A stretch of DNA of 64,000 nucleotides from Piscicola geometra (GCA_943735955.1 OX030961.1:8973920-9037919), one strand, 5' to 3'. Counted from the first letter of the stretch, positions 45,901 through 61,811 are shown. Translations and numbers: made by a program. Notes: generated by a model from the sequence alone, not told the origin.

Positions 45901-47055
45901 AGTAGCCTGTCGTGACGGCACTGCACACTCCCTCATTGAGACAGGGGTTTGAATTGCATGCAGACACAGCTGCAGGCAGTTATTGCAATTTAATTAGAAT
46001 GGAAGTAGCGATGAGAGCGATCGTGATGATGATGTGGGCGATGAGAACTAAAATACCGCTGATGATTATTGTAAAGATCATTAAAGTTCCAAAACTGTTA
46101 ATTTAAAAATAAAATTGGGAATAAATTATAGTCTATAATGTAATTCATCCTCATCGGTTTTTGGATGAGATGCGACCACTAACGGGTTTCGCAGTTAGTT
46201 CCGCTGTATGCTGGCGGGCAGCTGCAAGAGTAACCAGGCCCCACAAACGTGCACACTCCGTTGTTCAGGCAGGGCTGCGAGTCGCACGGGTTGACGGCTG
46301 CAAGGTTGAATTTATTTTGAATGTCAAGTGTTGAAATACACAATCACATCAAACATTAAAAAATCATGAAAGTAGTTTATTTTTAATAAGATTATATTAA
46401 ATCATCATCATCACCTGTTTCACAGATCCTGCCAGTGTGGGTAGGCGGACAGGAGCACGAGTAGAAGTAGGGCGAGACGTTTGTGCCTGTGCAGACGCCC
46501 TGGTTCAGGCATGCAGACGGCTCGCAGGGGTTCACGTCTGGGTAGAGGAAGAGAGGTGGTTGTTGTGTGTCGTATGGGTGAGGTCAGTAATTAATCGATT
46601 AGTTATGGTTTACAATTCACAACTATACATTTCAAAACTATTGCATATCAAAATAATATACAAACAAACCAACAAAAACATTGCATATTAAAATAATATA
46701 CAAACAAAAGTAATTAATATTGGTGTTTAAGGCGATTTAAGACTTCCAACATGTTTCGCAGTTAGTTCCGTTGTATTCGGGCGTGCAGGTGCAGAGGTAG
46801 CCTGCTTCGTCTCTAGGACTGAGCGAGCACGTGCCGTTGTTCTCACAGGGACTTGGGTCGCAAGCAGTCTTCGCTGGAGAATTTTAAAAGATAAAAACTG
46901 TATTTAAAATTTAGAAAATCAGTTTTAGTTTGTAGCAATGCAAAATTCTAGAGCGACATTTGCATTCTTTGCATGCTCCACAAGCACCCACCTGCGACAT
47001 GGTCTTGTTGCACAAGAACTAGGAGACCGCAGAAAACTAACTTGCCCAAAAACAT
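39339..47055 (-). CDS. Type I membrane protein with 6 EGF and 11 sushi (CCP) modules
   Basis: Twenty-nine exons join in phase to about 1024 residues. Exon 1 (47055-46992) encodes a signal peptide ([17 protein letters not shown]). Six single-exon, phase 1-1 EGF modules follow: 46873-46751, 46537-46415, 46297-46184, 45969-45856, 45701-45579, 45506-45387. Eleven sushi modules follow: 45272-45084; 44946-44854+44774-44682; 44518-44383+44251-44205; 44098-44040+43889-43775; 43673-43574+43370-43282; 43147-43060+42837-42731; 42484-42290; 42138-42075+41959-41832; 41676-41555+41367-41301; 41095-40968+40802-40748; 40570-40480+40391-40282. Exon 39884-39819 is a juxtamembrane linker, and 39490-39339 encodes a transmembrane helix ([20 protein letters not shown]) and a basic tail. 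Most sushi modules are split by an intron. The architecture resembles complement regulators, selectins and adhesion receptors; ligand unknown. Confidence 0.88.
39510..39672. repeat. (TTG)n tract in the last intron of the EGF/sushi gene
   Basis: TTG/AGG trinucleotides, about 20 bases upstream (in transcript sense) of the terminal exon acceptor. The long poly-Asn frame on the minus strand is a repeat artefact. Confidence 0.92.
39895..40108 (-). mobile_element. tRNA-derived SINE with (ATT)n tail
   Basis: On the minus strand the element begins near GAACGGGTAGCTGAGTCGGC, containing an A-box-like TAGCTGAGTCGG, and about 45 bases on has a B-box-like GGTTCGAGTGC (consensus GGTTCGANNCC). A body of about 80 bp and an (ATT)n tail follow (plus-strand 39895-39942). 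It lies in the intron between exons 27 and 28 of the EGF/sushi gene, same orientation. The promoter boxes and A/T-rich tail are what a SINE should show. Target duplications were not resolved. Confidence 0.7.
42919..42943. repeat. (AT)n microsatellite
   Basis: Short pure AT run in an intron of the EGF/sushi gene. Confidence 0.9.
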
Positions 47056-47747
47056 CCTACACTTTGATATACACGAATTTCGATGATGCAAACAATTTCT
47101 TTATGACTCAAAGCTGTATTCAGTGGTTCCAAGCTTATGGTGGCTTAATTATTCAATTATATTGCAGTGTTGAGGTTCTTGCTGACCCACTCGATTGCAT
47201 GGGGAAAGAGTATTTTGCCAATAAGTCACGTTAAAAAAGGCTTAATTCTGCAGTGAAAGAATTGTCCGCTTTGAAAGGGCAACTGAATGATCATCTATAT
47301 ACTTTGTCTACAAGAGTAATTTATGTAAAAATATAATTTTTATTATTATAAATAACTCAGTATTATTTATTTTAAATAAATTTCCTTAAATACAGACCGA
47401 ACAATTAAACACTATATTCTTTCCCATGCCATCAAAGCAGAGAATGTAACAGCGTCACTGGGTTTCCTACGTAAATACTGTAACCTAGTAACCCCGTAAA
47501 CAACCCGTGAAGCTCCATGACAACCACTTGTTTGTTCTCTGGTGACAATGCCACATGTTGGCTGGAAGACTGTAGCCTCAACTCCCATTCCCTCCACAAG
47601 AGGCAAGGCAAGCATGGAGAACTGATCGTGCATTCACACTTTCTTAAAAAACCATTTAAAAAAACAATTTGTTAAAGTTTTTTAAACGCCAAACACTTTT
47701 GATATTATTTGTATGAAATCATTTTTTTATAAAATAAATCGATGTTT
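47056..47747. other. Spacer between EGF/sushi gene start and ZnT1-like gene end
   Basis: Should contain the EGF/sushi promoter and the 3' UTR of the transporter. Slightly higher GC between 47390 and 47640, with no recognisable domain on either strand. Confidence 0.4.
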
Positions 47748-52597
<4,850 letters not shown>

Positions 52598-53271
52598 TGT
52601 GGGTCTTGACGTTGGCAACTTTGGAATTGTGTGGGAATTTATGGGTGGGTTCTATATAAAGATGGTGGTCTTATGTAAGTGAGACTCAAAGCTTGATCAA
52701 GGTCTTGGTTAACATTTATTGGTCTGGCAAGTAAAGTGATCTTTTAAAGTTTGATAGCTGTATAGTATTTGTAAGAGTTTGTTTATATACATTCTTTACG
52801 TCACTACGTCACATTGAATAATATCTGCAAAGATGACATAATTTCAAATTATCCGAAATATATATTTTTATCTCCGTGAACACCATTAAATGCGACTTGT
52901 TTAATGACGAGCTTTGTCAATGTTCTTGATTTAGTCTCTGATTAGAAACAGATGCATAATTCGAAGTTTTTAAAGCAAAAATGCAAGGCAACATCGAGGC
53001 ATTCAAACAAATACGCCAAGGTATGATACGTTTGATATTTACAAATCGAAAGTTTCATAGTTTGTGACTTTGATGGTTTGAATGAATACTTTTTACCCAC
53101 TTTTCACTCTCCAATCACACTAAAGCCTCGATGACGATGATAATGATGATGATGATGATGATGATGATGAGGATGATGAAAATGATGATGCTGCTGCTGA
53201 TGACGATGTGATGATGGTGGTGATAGTAATGACGATGTGATGATGGTGGTGATAGTGATGACGAAGATGAA
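52598..53271. other. Short spacer between the two SLC30 genes
   Basis: Contains the ZnT1-like promoter and the 3' UTR of the ZnT10-like gene, with a (GAT)n run at 53132-53265 that directly abuts the stop codon of the latter. Confidence 0.6.
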
Positions 53272-55720
53272 TCACACAGACGTCATGACTTGCGTCAAGG
53301 TACGCAGGCTTTCTCCATAGCCGGTCAATTCGTTCCTGAACTGCGGAGTGGACTTGCTGTGCGACAGTCCTTTGGCGGGGGAAGATTCCGAAAGATTGCT
53401 CCTCGAAGCTAAACTCCTCTTGGAACTCCTTCTCGAGTTCAAGTCGCAAGAGCCGCAATAATCGTTCACCTTGTCAAGGTGGAAGTTTGGAGGGTGGAAG
53501 TTTGGAGGGTGGAAGTTTGGAGGATGGAAGTTTGGAGGATGGAAGTTTGGAGGGTGGAAGTTTGGAGGGTGTTTATGGAGGTAGTCCAAATGTTTGTCAA
53601 GCTGTTGAGTGTTATCCTGTGAGACCAGTTGTTAAAAACTTCTACTTTATAAACTTTTAATTTTTCCCATTGAAGTCATAACATCTAAGAAGCATAACTT
53701 CGCACCTGAGGGATTTCGTGATGGAACTCAGGCTGGAAGGTGGTGGAGAAGATTCCCTTGCTGTGGAAGAAGGCTCTCAGCTGCTGCGACAGACGCTCGT
53801 ACTCGACGACGTCGTTGCAGCTCAGATGCAAACTCGCCACCAGCCTGCTGCCCACCAGCTGCCACACGTGCAGGTCATGCACCCCCTTCAAGCCCTTGAT
53901 CTGCCATCGTCGTTGTGGCGTGGTGGTGGTCGAGGCGTCCATCAACGTTTTAAAAAAGCATGATCAATTACTCGATTTATTCTCCGAAATAACTTTTAAA
54001 ACTAAAGCAGTTTTTTGTCTCTTTTTAAAAACTTTTATTTTGTTAATGTTGAAAATCAATGTGAAATTTCTTTTTTTTTTACTTGAGAACAGAGGTCGTT
54101 GGTCAAGTGGCTGACCTTCATCTTCCCAGGCAAACTCTGCAGAAGCACCCGTGCTGACTGCTTGACTTGCGATGTTTGTGGAACATTTGAGAACTTCTCA
54201 GCAAATAAAATTGTATTAGCACAGACCTGGTATACTTATTTGCATATATTAGTGATTAATGAATCTAGACTGAATAAGTGTTAATGAGGATTCTAAAAAT
54301 AACACAACTAACAGAGAGGGACTGTTGAGGCTAGAATCACCACGACCATGAAAATGCTGCGTTCATTTAGATAGTTTTATTTATTTTGGATAAAATAATA
54401 ATATTACAAGATATAATTATAACTCAATATTTATCTTTCAAAACCTTCAACACCTTAGAATTGGGTCGACTTTATCGAGGCCTTCGAAGGTGGCGAAGAG
54501 GGCGAGCAGGGCGCTCAGGATGACCACGACCGAGCCCAAGGCGTCCCCAAGCAGATGCAGCAGAACGCCTTGGAAGTTCATCGCACTGCCCGACTCTGTA
54601 GGAGTGGTCAGAGACGTCTGCTTTTGTATTCTTTGAACATCGGTTGAAGTTTTTTTATAATCGGTTAATTGTTGTTTTCATATTATTATAATTGAATCGG
54701 AATTAAAGTAGTTAGTTCTCGGTATTTGAAGTCCGCTTAATTGAATCGTTTGGTTGCTTACGCACTGTGCTTGACGACTTGAACGTCGGCGAAGTCAAGC
54801 ACCTCCTGACTTACCATGTCGACCACCGATGAGTCTTCTCTTTCGCCTTGTAGGTCGTTTTGGAAGAGGCTCAATATGAAAAGTGGCTTCTAGAGTTATT
54901 CATAGTTTATTTATATTCTATGTTTATAACGTGTTAAGTGTTTTGTTAAGTGGTTCTGCCATAAACACTTGGAACTCACTACCTATTTGACAGATCATCC
55001 TCTTTCTAACACTGGCGTCATGCTGGGAATCAGATTCGATGGTTTCCTCGTCTCCTTCCTCTTCCGCTTCCTCCTCTTCATCATTTCCTCTGGCGTCTCC
55101 GCAGAAAATCAAAAGACCCAGAATATTGAGAGCCAGTCCACCGATGCCCACGCCTAGAAGCAGCCATGGCTTCGTGATGGCTTCAGGGTTCACCAGACGT
55201 TCAACCGAGCTGGTGAAGATGCTGACGCAGATGGCGATCATGAACACTGAATTCACGAGAGCTCCCATCACTTCGGCTCTTGCCCAGCCATATGTGCTCT
55301 TGTTCCACTCTCTGCTTGACAACTATTAGGCGTGCATTGTTTGTGCTTAATAGTGGTTTTAGGCATCATTATACAATACATCAATGACTATTCCTAAGTT
55401 CTCGATTAGTTACACTGATATTGAGTGGTAAATTATACTTTAGGCTTTTAAACATCAAAAAACTGTTAATTTTGCACTAGTATGGTATTCTCTTTACAGA
55501 TCCTACCGCATGATTCACACGCTATAGCAAACAATGTACCAACCACCAAGGAAGCCAAGCCAATGCTGACAGAAATCAAGTCGCTCAGCATGTTGTAGGC
55601 GTCACTGATCAGTGAAATGGAGTTCGTCTCGAATCCAACAACTATTTCAAAAACAAAGTAGCCTGATATCAATGTGATCATCACAGCCATCTTAATTATT
55701 TGCTTTTTCTTAGTCTTCAT
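53272..55720 (-). CDS. SLC30A10: Cation transporter, ZnT10-like (SLC30 family)
   Basis: Exons: 55720-55540, 55309-54983, 54846-54766, 54595-54454, 54356-54313, 54165-54083, 53900-53706, 53616-53272; about 465 residues. Three internal exons (142, 44 and 83 nt) are the same length as in the ZnT1-like neighbour, proving common origin. TM2 reads DAYNMLSDLISV: Asn replaces the His of the HxxxD zinc site, as in human ZnT10, where this Asn is tied to Mn2+ export. TM5 keeps HLLGDALGS. The loop between TM4 and TM5 is acidic (EEEEAEEEGDEE) and lacks the His-rich stretch, again like ZnT10. The C-terminal domain (VHDLHVWQLVG, FSTTFQPEF) is followed by a novel tail with six tandem HPPNF units, then a Ser-rich region. 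Joints of exons 1/2 and 2/3 are approximate. Likely substrate: Mn2+ rather than Zn2+ (inference). Confidence 0.85.
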
Positions 55721-56053
55721 TGTTCATTTGTTTTTTTAGTATTATATAATGAATAGTAACGTTGAAGAAAGGTTTATTTCCTATATTTTGACAATAATAC
55801 GGCTTACAACTTTGTTTATGAAGGTGCTGTAAACTGAATGGCCTAATAAGCCTTTAGAATAAAGGCTTCGCTTAAACAATAACTTGGATATAAGATGTTT
55901 GAAGTGCCTTGTGAACACTAGACTTGAATACGGTGATCTTAAATAGAGAACTATGCCGCTCTATTCATTTGCATAAAGCGCTTAATATTTCAGGAACTAA
56001 TTTACCTGCTCATCCCTTTTACTATGCTCTTTATTTGAATCCATTATTTAAAA
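55721..56053. other. Divergent promoter region
   Basis: Only about 330 bp separate the ZnT10-like start (-) from the DCP1 start (+), so a shared bidirectional promoter is likely. No specific element identified. Confidence 0.5.
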
Positions 56054-58961
56054 ATGGCAGCTACGTTCTCAGCCACTGAGCATCAGATGAACTTGTCAGT
56101 ATTACAAAACAAAGATCCTTTTATAAAAAGTATAGAAGATTCTGCTTCTCAAGTCGCTGCCTACTCGTTCAACTCGCTGACTAATGAATGGGTCTGTGCA
56201 GTAATTACACTGGAGTTTGACTTTTAGTAATGTACATTAAACAAATTTTAAGTTACAATTAATTTGACTTGGATTTTTATGGCTAATTACTGTTTTTTTC
56301 AGGAAAAAACTAACATTGAAGGAACCTTATTTGTATATACCAGGTAATACCTATTTAATAATGTTTTTGGACTTCTAGAAATTTGTATTTGTTTTATAAA
56401 ATGAGTCAATAAACTAAGTTGTAAATTATTTATTCAATCATCACAGAACAGCTGCTCCCACCTATGGCTTCACCATCATGAACAGACTCTACCCCACCGA
56501 CCTGGTTGAGCCCATTAACAAAAACCTTGAGTTCCAACTCCAAGACCCTTTCTTGCTATACAGAAATTCAAAATGTTTGTGATTACTAATTCATATTAGA
56601 GTTTATACAATATATTAATTATTTGATATTTATTTTATTGGCATTACTAGAATAGTTATTAATTTTGAAATATAAATCTACCCCATCCAGCTGCCATCTA
56701 CGGCATATGGTTTTACGACCAGGAGGAGTGTGCGAGGATTGGTCGCTTGATGAACAGGCGAGTGCTTCTGCGGACTTCATGTATTTGCTTGCAAGATAAC
56801 CTAATACTTTTTCAGATGTTTCAAGTGTATTCACTGAAACTCCTATACAAACTCCAAAGCCATTCCAATGGCAAAGCTCATCATTGCAATATTATCCCAT
56901 CAGTCTGGTTCACATGGCATCAGGAGAAAGAAGAGAAGAGAGGAGGGTTTCAGATGGCGAAGTGGAAGCGCCTGCAGCAACGGTGGACATCCTGCAACTG
57001 CTGTCAAAGGCGCAAGACGAATATGATAAGGTTGGTCATCATCTTCATCCCATCTCTCAAAATGTCCCAGTGCTCATCAAGCATCACCTTGCCTTCAGAC
57101 CAAGCATTCTGAAACCAAAAAGAACCACTGCAAACAGGATGCTGCCATCTTCAGTAAACATCTTCTTTTTTCTTCAAGATTATGTCAGTTACCCATGTTG
57201 ATATTTTTATGTATTAATTTATGATGATGATGATGATGATGATATTCTATTGACGACTCACACGTGGCACTCAGAGGCAGACAAGGGCAGCACTGCAGAC
57301 ATCAAGCACCCCACAGCGACACACATCAGTCTCGACCAACTCTTCAAGAAGGCACAACTACACAGCAACAACCATCAGTCCATTGACCAGAAGTGCCTTC
57401 TATCCACTTTTTCATTGTCTTCCTATTTTATCTAGTTTTTGTTTTCCTTTTATTTTTATCTAGTTTTTGTTTTATTTCTCTTTTTATCTAGTTTTTTTTT
57501 TCCTTTTTTTTTTATCTAGTTTTTGTTTTCTTTTGACTTTTATCTAGTATGTGAATATGCATCTTCTTGTGAAATTATTGAATTGATTATTAACAAAATA
57601 ACTACAGGTTAGTTTGTGGAGGCTCGAACAGTGCATTCCGACTGCCTGCACCCACGTCGCACAAGCAGCCCACTCCGACCGTGGAGCAGATCGAGAGACA
57701 GGTGCGCCACCAGAGTCCCAACACGACACTCAAGAAAACTCTCAATCTTGTCGCCTCCAACGCACAAGCACCTCTCAACACCACCACTCCTTCCAAGTCT
57801 AAGTTACCAGACAAAAAGCCGCCAAAGACCGCCACCACCACTACTACCATCACGCCTGCCCCTGTTTCGGACACCGCAACCACCAACATCCTGGTCCAGG
57901 CGCTCTTCAGCCAGCAAAAGCAGCAACAACCCAAGCCCCCTTCCACCACCCTGACGACCTCCAATGGCCAATCGAACACTGCTTCTCATCTCCCTCCGAA
58001 CACTGCTCCTCATCTCCCTAAAACCCCTCCACCAAGTCATCTCTCCCACTCCTCCTCCTCCACTCAAAACCACGTTGAAGCACACCTACCCTTCTGGCTA
58101 GAGGTTTTTTTCGCTTAACCGTCTACTTTCTTATTTCTCAAGGATGCTATATACTTTTTGATAAGTAAAAATACTTTTAAAATTGCAAACTACTTTTCAG
58201 CCTGAAAGGTCTGCTTCCACTCTCCTCTCCCCTCTTGCCTTGCAGAACAACTCAAAAGTACAACAAAAATGTAAGTTCTAATTATGTATGCCAGAAGCTG
58301 CTTATTATGTTGTTATTATCAATGCGAGCAATTAATGGTGCGAGCCAGAAGCTGCATATCATGGCTGGCGATCCTGGGGGCTCTTGGGGTCCGGACCCTT
58401 CCACTTAATGTGGACCCCCCTTTTTTTCAATATTTTAAAACTCGTGTTTTGATGCGAAAATAATCGTCAAAATGGCATAAAACAGGATTTGTATATATTA
58501 ATACATTGTGAGTATGTGTAGTTATAGCTGTCTAAAATAAAACTTTTCATTGCATACTTAAATATTCGTCTAAAAGCAGAATTTAAAAATGTTTTTTCAA
58601 GTGGGGTCCAGACCCCCCAAGATTTGCAGCAGATCGCCGCCCCTGCTGCATATTATATCATTATCAATGCTAGCAATCAAACTCCACTCTCCACGCATTC
58701 AGTGCACACATGTGTCAGGGTGGCACAGACAAGAGAGGAAGTGGCAGTGGAGGAAGAGGTCAGTCCACTGAACAAGGAACAACTCAAACAAGCCCTCATC
58801 ACACTTATCAAGGTTTCTTCATCACTATTTGTTAACCTTGCCAACTTAGAATTCAGATTAAATGGACTTATTACCACACACAGACTGACACGGCATTTCT
58901 GACAGCAATTCACAAGGCATATGTAGACACCCTTAACAGAGAAATATGCAGAAAACAATAG
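56054..58961 (+). CDS. DCP1: mRNA-decapping enzyme subunit 1
   Basis: Activator and scaffold of the DCP2 decapping complex in P-bodies. Ten exons, about 456 residues: 56054-56191, 56303-56343, 56447-56574, 56691-56757, 56904-57030, 57277-57392, 57608-58103, 58201-58270, 58703-58812, 58884-58961. EVH1-like domain: MNLSVLQNKDPFIKSIEDSA, EGTLFVYTR, YGFTIMNRL, LEFQLQDPFLLYRN, AIYGIWFYDQEECARI. Then ILQLLSKAQDEYDK, a Thr/Pro/Gln-rich linker, and the C-terminal trimerisation domain (LNKEQLKQALITLIK, then FLTAIHKAYVDTLNREI). In-frame joining of exons 4 and 5 needs a GC donor (ACAG|GCGAGT); a GT four bases on does not keep frame with the downstream exon. Intron 8 holds a hAT-like MITE. Poly(A) signal at 59023. 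Confidence 0.92.
57422..57547. repeat. TTTTATCTAGTTTTTG minisatellite in DCP1 intron 6
   Basis: Five degenerate copies of about 30 bp, TTTTTATCTAGTTTTTGTTT, with T-rich expansions. Each copy has TCTAG after a T-run, again acceptor-like. Confidence 0.8.
58360..58645. mobile_element. hAT-like MITE with 8-bp target duplication
   Basis: The 286-bp element is flanked by exact direct repeats CTGCATAT (58352-58359 and 58646-58653), the 8-bp duplication size of hAT transposons. Ends are imperfect inverted repeats: left CATGGCTGGCGATCCTGGGG; right, reverse-complemented, CAGGGGCGGCGATCTGCTGC; both continue into a GGGTC(C/T)GGACCC block. The interior is AT-rich without coding capacity, so it is non-autonomous. 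It lies in DCP1 intron 8. Confidence 0.85.
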
Positions 58962-59022
58962 GCAATCAAAAAGGCAATTAAGAGAACCTTTAGTTTTTAA
59001 AGAACTTTTACTTTTTTAAAGA

Positions 59023-59057
59023 AATAAACAAAATGTCATGTTGACTTTTATTTTATT
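59023..59057. terminator. Convergent poly(A) signals of DCP1 and RPL29
   Basis: AATAAA on the plus strand at 59023-59028 (DCP1) and on the minus strand at 59057-59052 and 59052-59047 (RPL29). The stops are 62 and 46 bases away. The two mRNAs must overlap at their 3' ends. Confidence 0.7.
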
Positions 59058-59102
59058 AAGTCAATCATTGCTGAATGCAGCTGGTGATGATGATGATGGA
59101 AG

Positions 59103-59747
59103 CTACTTCTTAGTGGGAGTGGCAACAGGCTTAGCAGCGGGAACAGCCTTGACCTTAAGGTTGGGGTCAAGGAGATGGGCATTGCGCTTGTTGTGCTTCT
59201 TGGCAAACCTCAGATTCCTCAGAAACTTGGGATCAACCTGGAAGTAAATATTGACAAATTAAATAATTTATGAAAAGAATAAAATATTAAAAGTTTAAAT
59301 GTTTTATTTTATCGTATTGTTGGAAGTATATTAGAGTTTGACTGGAAAGACAAACATGTTAATAGTACAACCAATAATATAGCACTTCAATTTCCCCCCG
59401 AACAGCCAATTTAAGAAGTGACTGCTCAGGTCTACAAAGGTGCATACTTCAATTATGTATGATCATAAACTTTTATGTGAAAAGACTGAATGAACTCACT
59501 CCTTTAAGAGATGGATACCTCTGAGACTTAGGCTTCTCAATTCCATTCCTGTGCTGCTTCTTATCTGAAGGATTTTATTTAATTTTAAAAGATGTGCCAT
59601 CTATTTGAAGTCTGGAATACTATCGATACATAAAAAAATTTTCCTACTATCGATTTAAAAAAAGTTACATTTCATTCAATTCATATTACTAATAATGATT
59701 TAGTACTGACTTTGGTTGTGGTTTGTGTGATTCTTTGACTTTGCCAT
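59103..59747 (-). CDS. RPL29: 60S ribosomal protein L29 (eL29)
   Basis: Structural protein of the large cytosolic ribosomal subunit. Exons 59747-59711, 59564-59500 and 59237-59103 give 78 residues. The N-terminus MAKSKNHTNHNQ, the central HRNGI.KP.SQRYPSLKGVD and PKFLRNLRFAKKHNK match the family almost exactly. The protein ends with an Ala/Pro/Lys tail and is much shorter than the vertebrate form (about 159), as in insects and other invertebrates. Convergent with DCP1 and divergent from the MIC19-like gene. Confidence 0.96.
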
Positions 59748-60277
59748 GTCAAATCTATAATAAAAAAATTTGTAAAATATATTCAATCCAAAGATTCTAA
59801 TGAAACCAAATGAAAAGTTGAGGAAAATACGATGCAAGAGGATAACTAGGCGCACGAACCGATAAATTTGTAAGAAAGAAAACAAAAGGCGGAAACTGAG
59901 AAAGAATAATTAAAGCTCTTTGTAGAAAGTATGAAATAATAATAAAAACTTTTTTCGACAAATTTTGTGAAAAAGAATTTTTTCACAAAGTTTTATAAAA
60001 TAAAAATTAAAAAAAAAACGAAAAATTTGCAACTAGAGACAGAAAGACATCTCATGTCATAACTTTAAAGTAATATTAATTTTTCAAATGAATTGTTAGT
60101 TATGTTTCGTATTTTATTCTAAGAATTTTTTGTTATTAAGATAACTATTTTTTTTGGACATTTGCTTCTTAACTTCGTCAACTTTTCTCCGTTTCACGTT
60201 TTGCTTTTTAGCTACACCCAATAAATTTCGTGTGACCCCTTGGAGTTATATTGAATTAATATTTTGAATAAATAAAA
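59748..60277. other. Divergent promoter region of RPL29 and MIC19
   Basis: 530 bp of very AT-rich sequence between two divergent start codons. It includes pyrimidine-rich stretches (CTTCGTCAACTTTTCTCCGTTTC near 60173-60195) that could be a TOP-like or promoter element, but none is certain. Confidence 0.4.
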
Positions 60278-61286
60278 ATGGGGAATTCTCAAAGTTATAA
60301 TAATGAGGAAGAGGAAGAAGAAAACGATGGAAGCATAATCGCGGTGAAAATTAATTATAACATTTTAAATTCATTTCTGGTAAATTGACAAATATTTTTT
60401 ATATATTTGTTTTTAAGTTAAAAAAAAGTGGTTAATTTTAATAAAATAGATTTCAGAGTCAGTTGCAAAAAGATTGTTGAGGTTACCAGAAGAAGAAAGT
60501 GAGTTTGAAGCTTCAGTTAGAATTCTAAAATCTTAAAATAATTCATTAAAATTACATTTTTATAACAGAAAAAATGGTTCCACCAAAACTTGAAGAAGTA
60601 GGTTTTTGTTCAAAAATAACTTTTTTTAAATAACATGTAATTAAATTTATTTGATTTTAAATTGTTTCAATCTATATTATTTTAAATTTATATTGAATTG
60701 TGTTCATCATGCAGAAGGCACAATTTTCTTACACATCTGCTTCAGGAGTTCCTAGCAAGCAATTTGACTCATCATACCTTTCTAAAAAGCAGCAGGCGAA
60801 AATATTTGAAGAGCATTATCAAAAGCAAATGAAATTCATCAAGAAACAGGTGCATAGCTTCATAATAATAAATTAAAATATTTTTTATATAAAAAGTATA
60901 GTAATGTGTAGAAAGCTTTATTTTCAATCAATCTAACAGGATGCTGAATTAAAAGAGATCTCAAAAACTGAGTTTAGTAGGGCAGTTGAAGAAATAGAAA
61001 AGAAATACCCGTTAGCTGTTTCAATTTCAATGACTTTGCTCGATACATTTATAATATAAATTTTATATGTTATCTTAACTAAATGATAAATAATCAATTT
61101 CAAGTGACTTATTAGTTTCATTTCGTCTTCCATAGTCTGCCTCCCTCCTCTGAGCCGATCTGCAAGGGCATGGAGGCGGTGGTGGTGCAGTGCTACAAGG
61201 AGAATCCTAGCAGACCTTTGCAATGCAGCCATGAAGTCAAAAAGTTCGTCGAGTGCGTCCAAAAACACAACACTGCTGTCAACTAA
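60278..61286 (+). CDS. CHCHD3: MICOS subunit MIC19/MIC25-like (CHCHD3/CHCHD6)
   Basis: Six exons, 60278-60343, 60450-60498, 60569-60597, 60715-60849, 60940-61010 and 61136-61286, join to 166 residues. It begins MGNSQS, a good N-myristoylation site as in vertebrate MIC19, followed by an acidic stretch and ISESVAKRLLRLP, which aligns with the conserved segment after the N-terminus. A Lys/Glu-rich helical (coiled-coil) part follows. The C-terminus has a twin CX9C CHCH domain: CKGMEAVVVQC and CSHEVKKFVEC. The family works in cristae-junction organisation in the mitochondrial intermembrane space. Shorter than human MIC19 (227), mainly in the coiled coil. MIC19 and MIC25 cannot be told apart here. 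Poly(A) signal near 61335. Confidence 0.85.
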
Positions 61287-61460
61287 CTGCATAAAATATA
61301 ATTTTATTCAGTTTTATTTTTTCATAATTGTTAGAATAAATGTGCAAATAAACAGTTCGTTGTTTTTGTACAGTTCACTTTTCAAAATATTATTTTATCG
61401 TCTACTCTAAATTCTAATAGGAGTTAAAATTTAACTGTTAAATTTTAAATTCTAGTAAGT

Positions 61461-61811
61461 ATGGCTTCGCTTAGTCGAAACTCTATAAAGCTGCATAGAG
61501 GGATTTCATTAAGTGAGTGCAAATCTTTAAAGATGATCAATTTTCAAATCTCCATTGCTCATATCATTTCCTTATATTATTTATAATTTATAAATTTATA
61601 ATCTATATTTAAGGAAAATCTACAAAAGCATCTTTTTTCCACAGTTAAAAATCAAATTCGTTTGTCTAACACCCTTGGAGGTGGGTTGATAGAGGGCCAC
61701 AGGAAGCATTCTCCAGAAGAACAATTCAGAAAAAAACCACCTAAAGATTACAAGTGGCTTAATCGAATGCTATATAGAGGAATGGACGTGTTTGATGGGA
61801 AACCTCAATAA
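61461..61811 (+). CDS. Small basic protein or N-terminal exons of MRPL19
   Basis: Exons 61461-61512 and 61645-61811 join across a canonical GTGAGT...CCACAG intron to a 72-residue protein. The first 25 residues (MASLSRNSIKLHRGISIKNQ) look like a mitochondrial presequence. The C-terminal half is strongly basic and aromatic (RKKPPKDYKWLNRMLYRGMD). AATAAA sits nine bases after the stop (61820-61825). I do not recognise the family. It either stands alone as a small mitochondrial protein, or these exons are the otherwise missing 5' end of MRPL19, 83 bases downstream, reached by splicing from an in-phase GT inside exon 2 (AA|GTGGCT). Confidence 0.6.

Noticed and set aside
46938..47234. 98-codon plus-strand frame
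   Set aside because: Antisense to the signal-peptide exon of the EGF/sushi gene, with no recognisable domain.
47412..47633. 73-codon minus-strand frame
   Set aside because: No splice logic, no family resemblance; treated as spacer.
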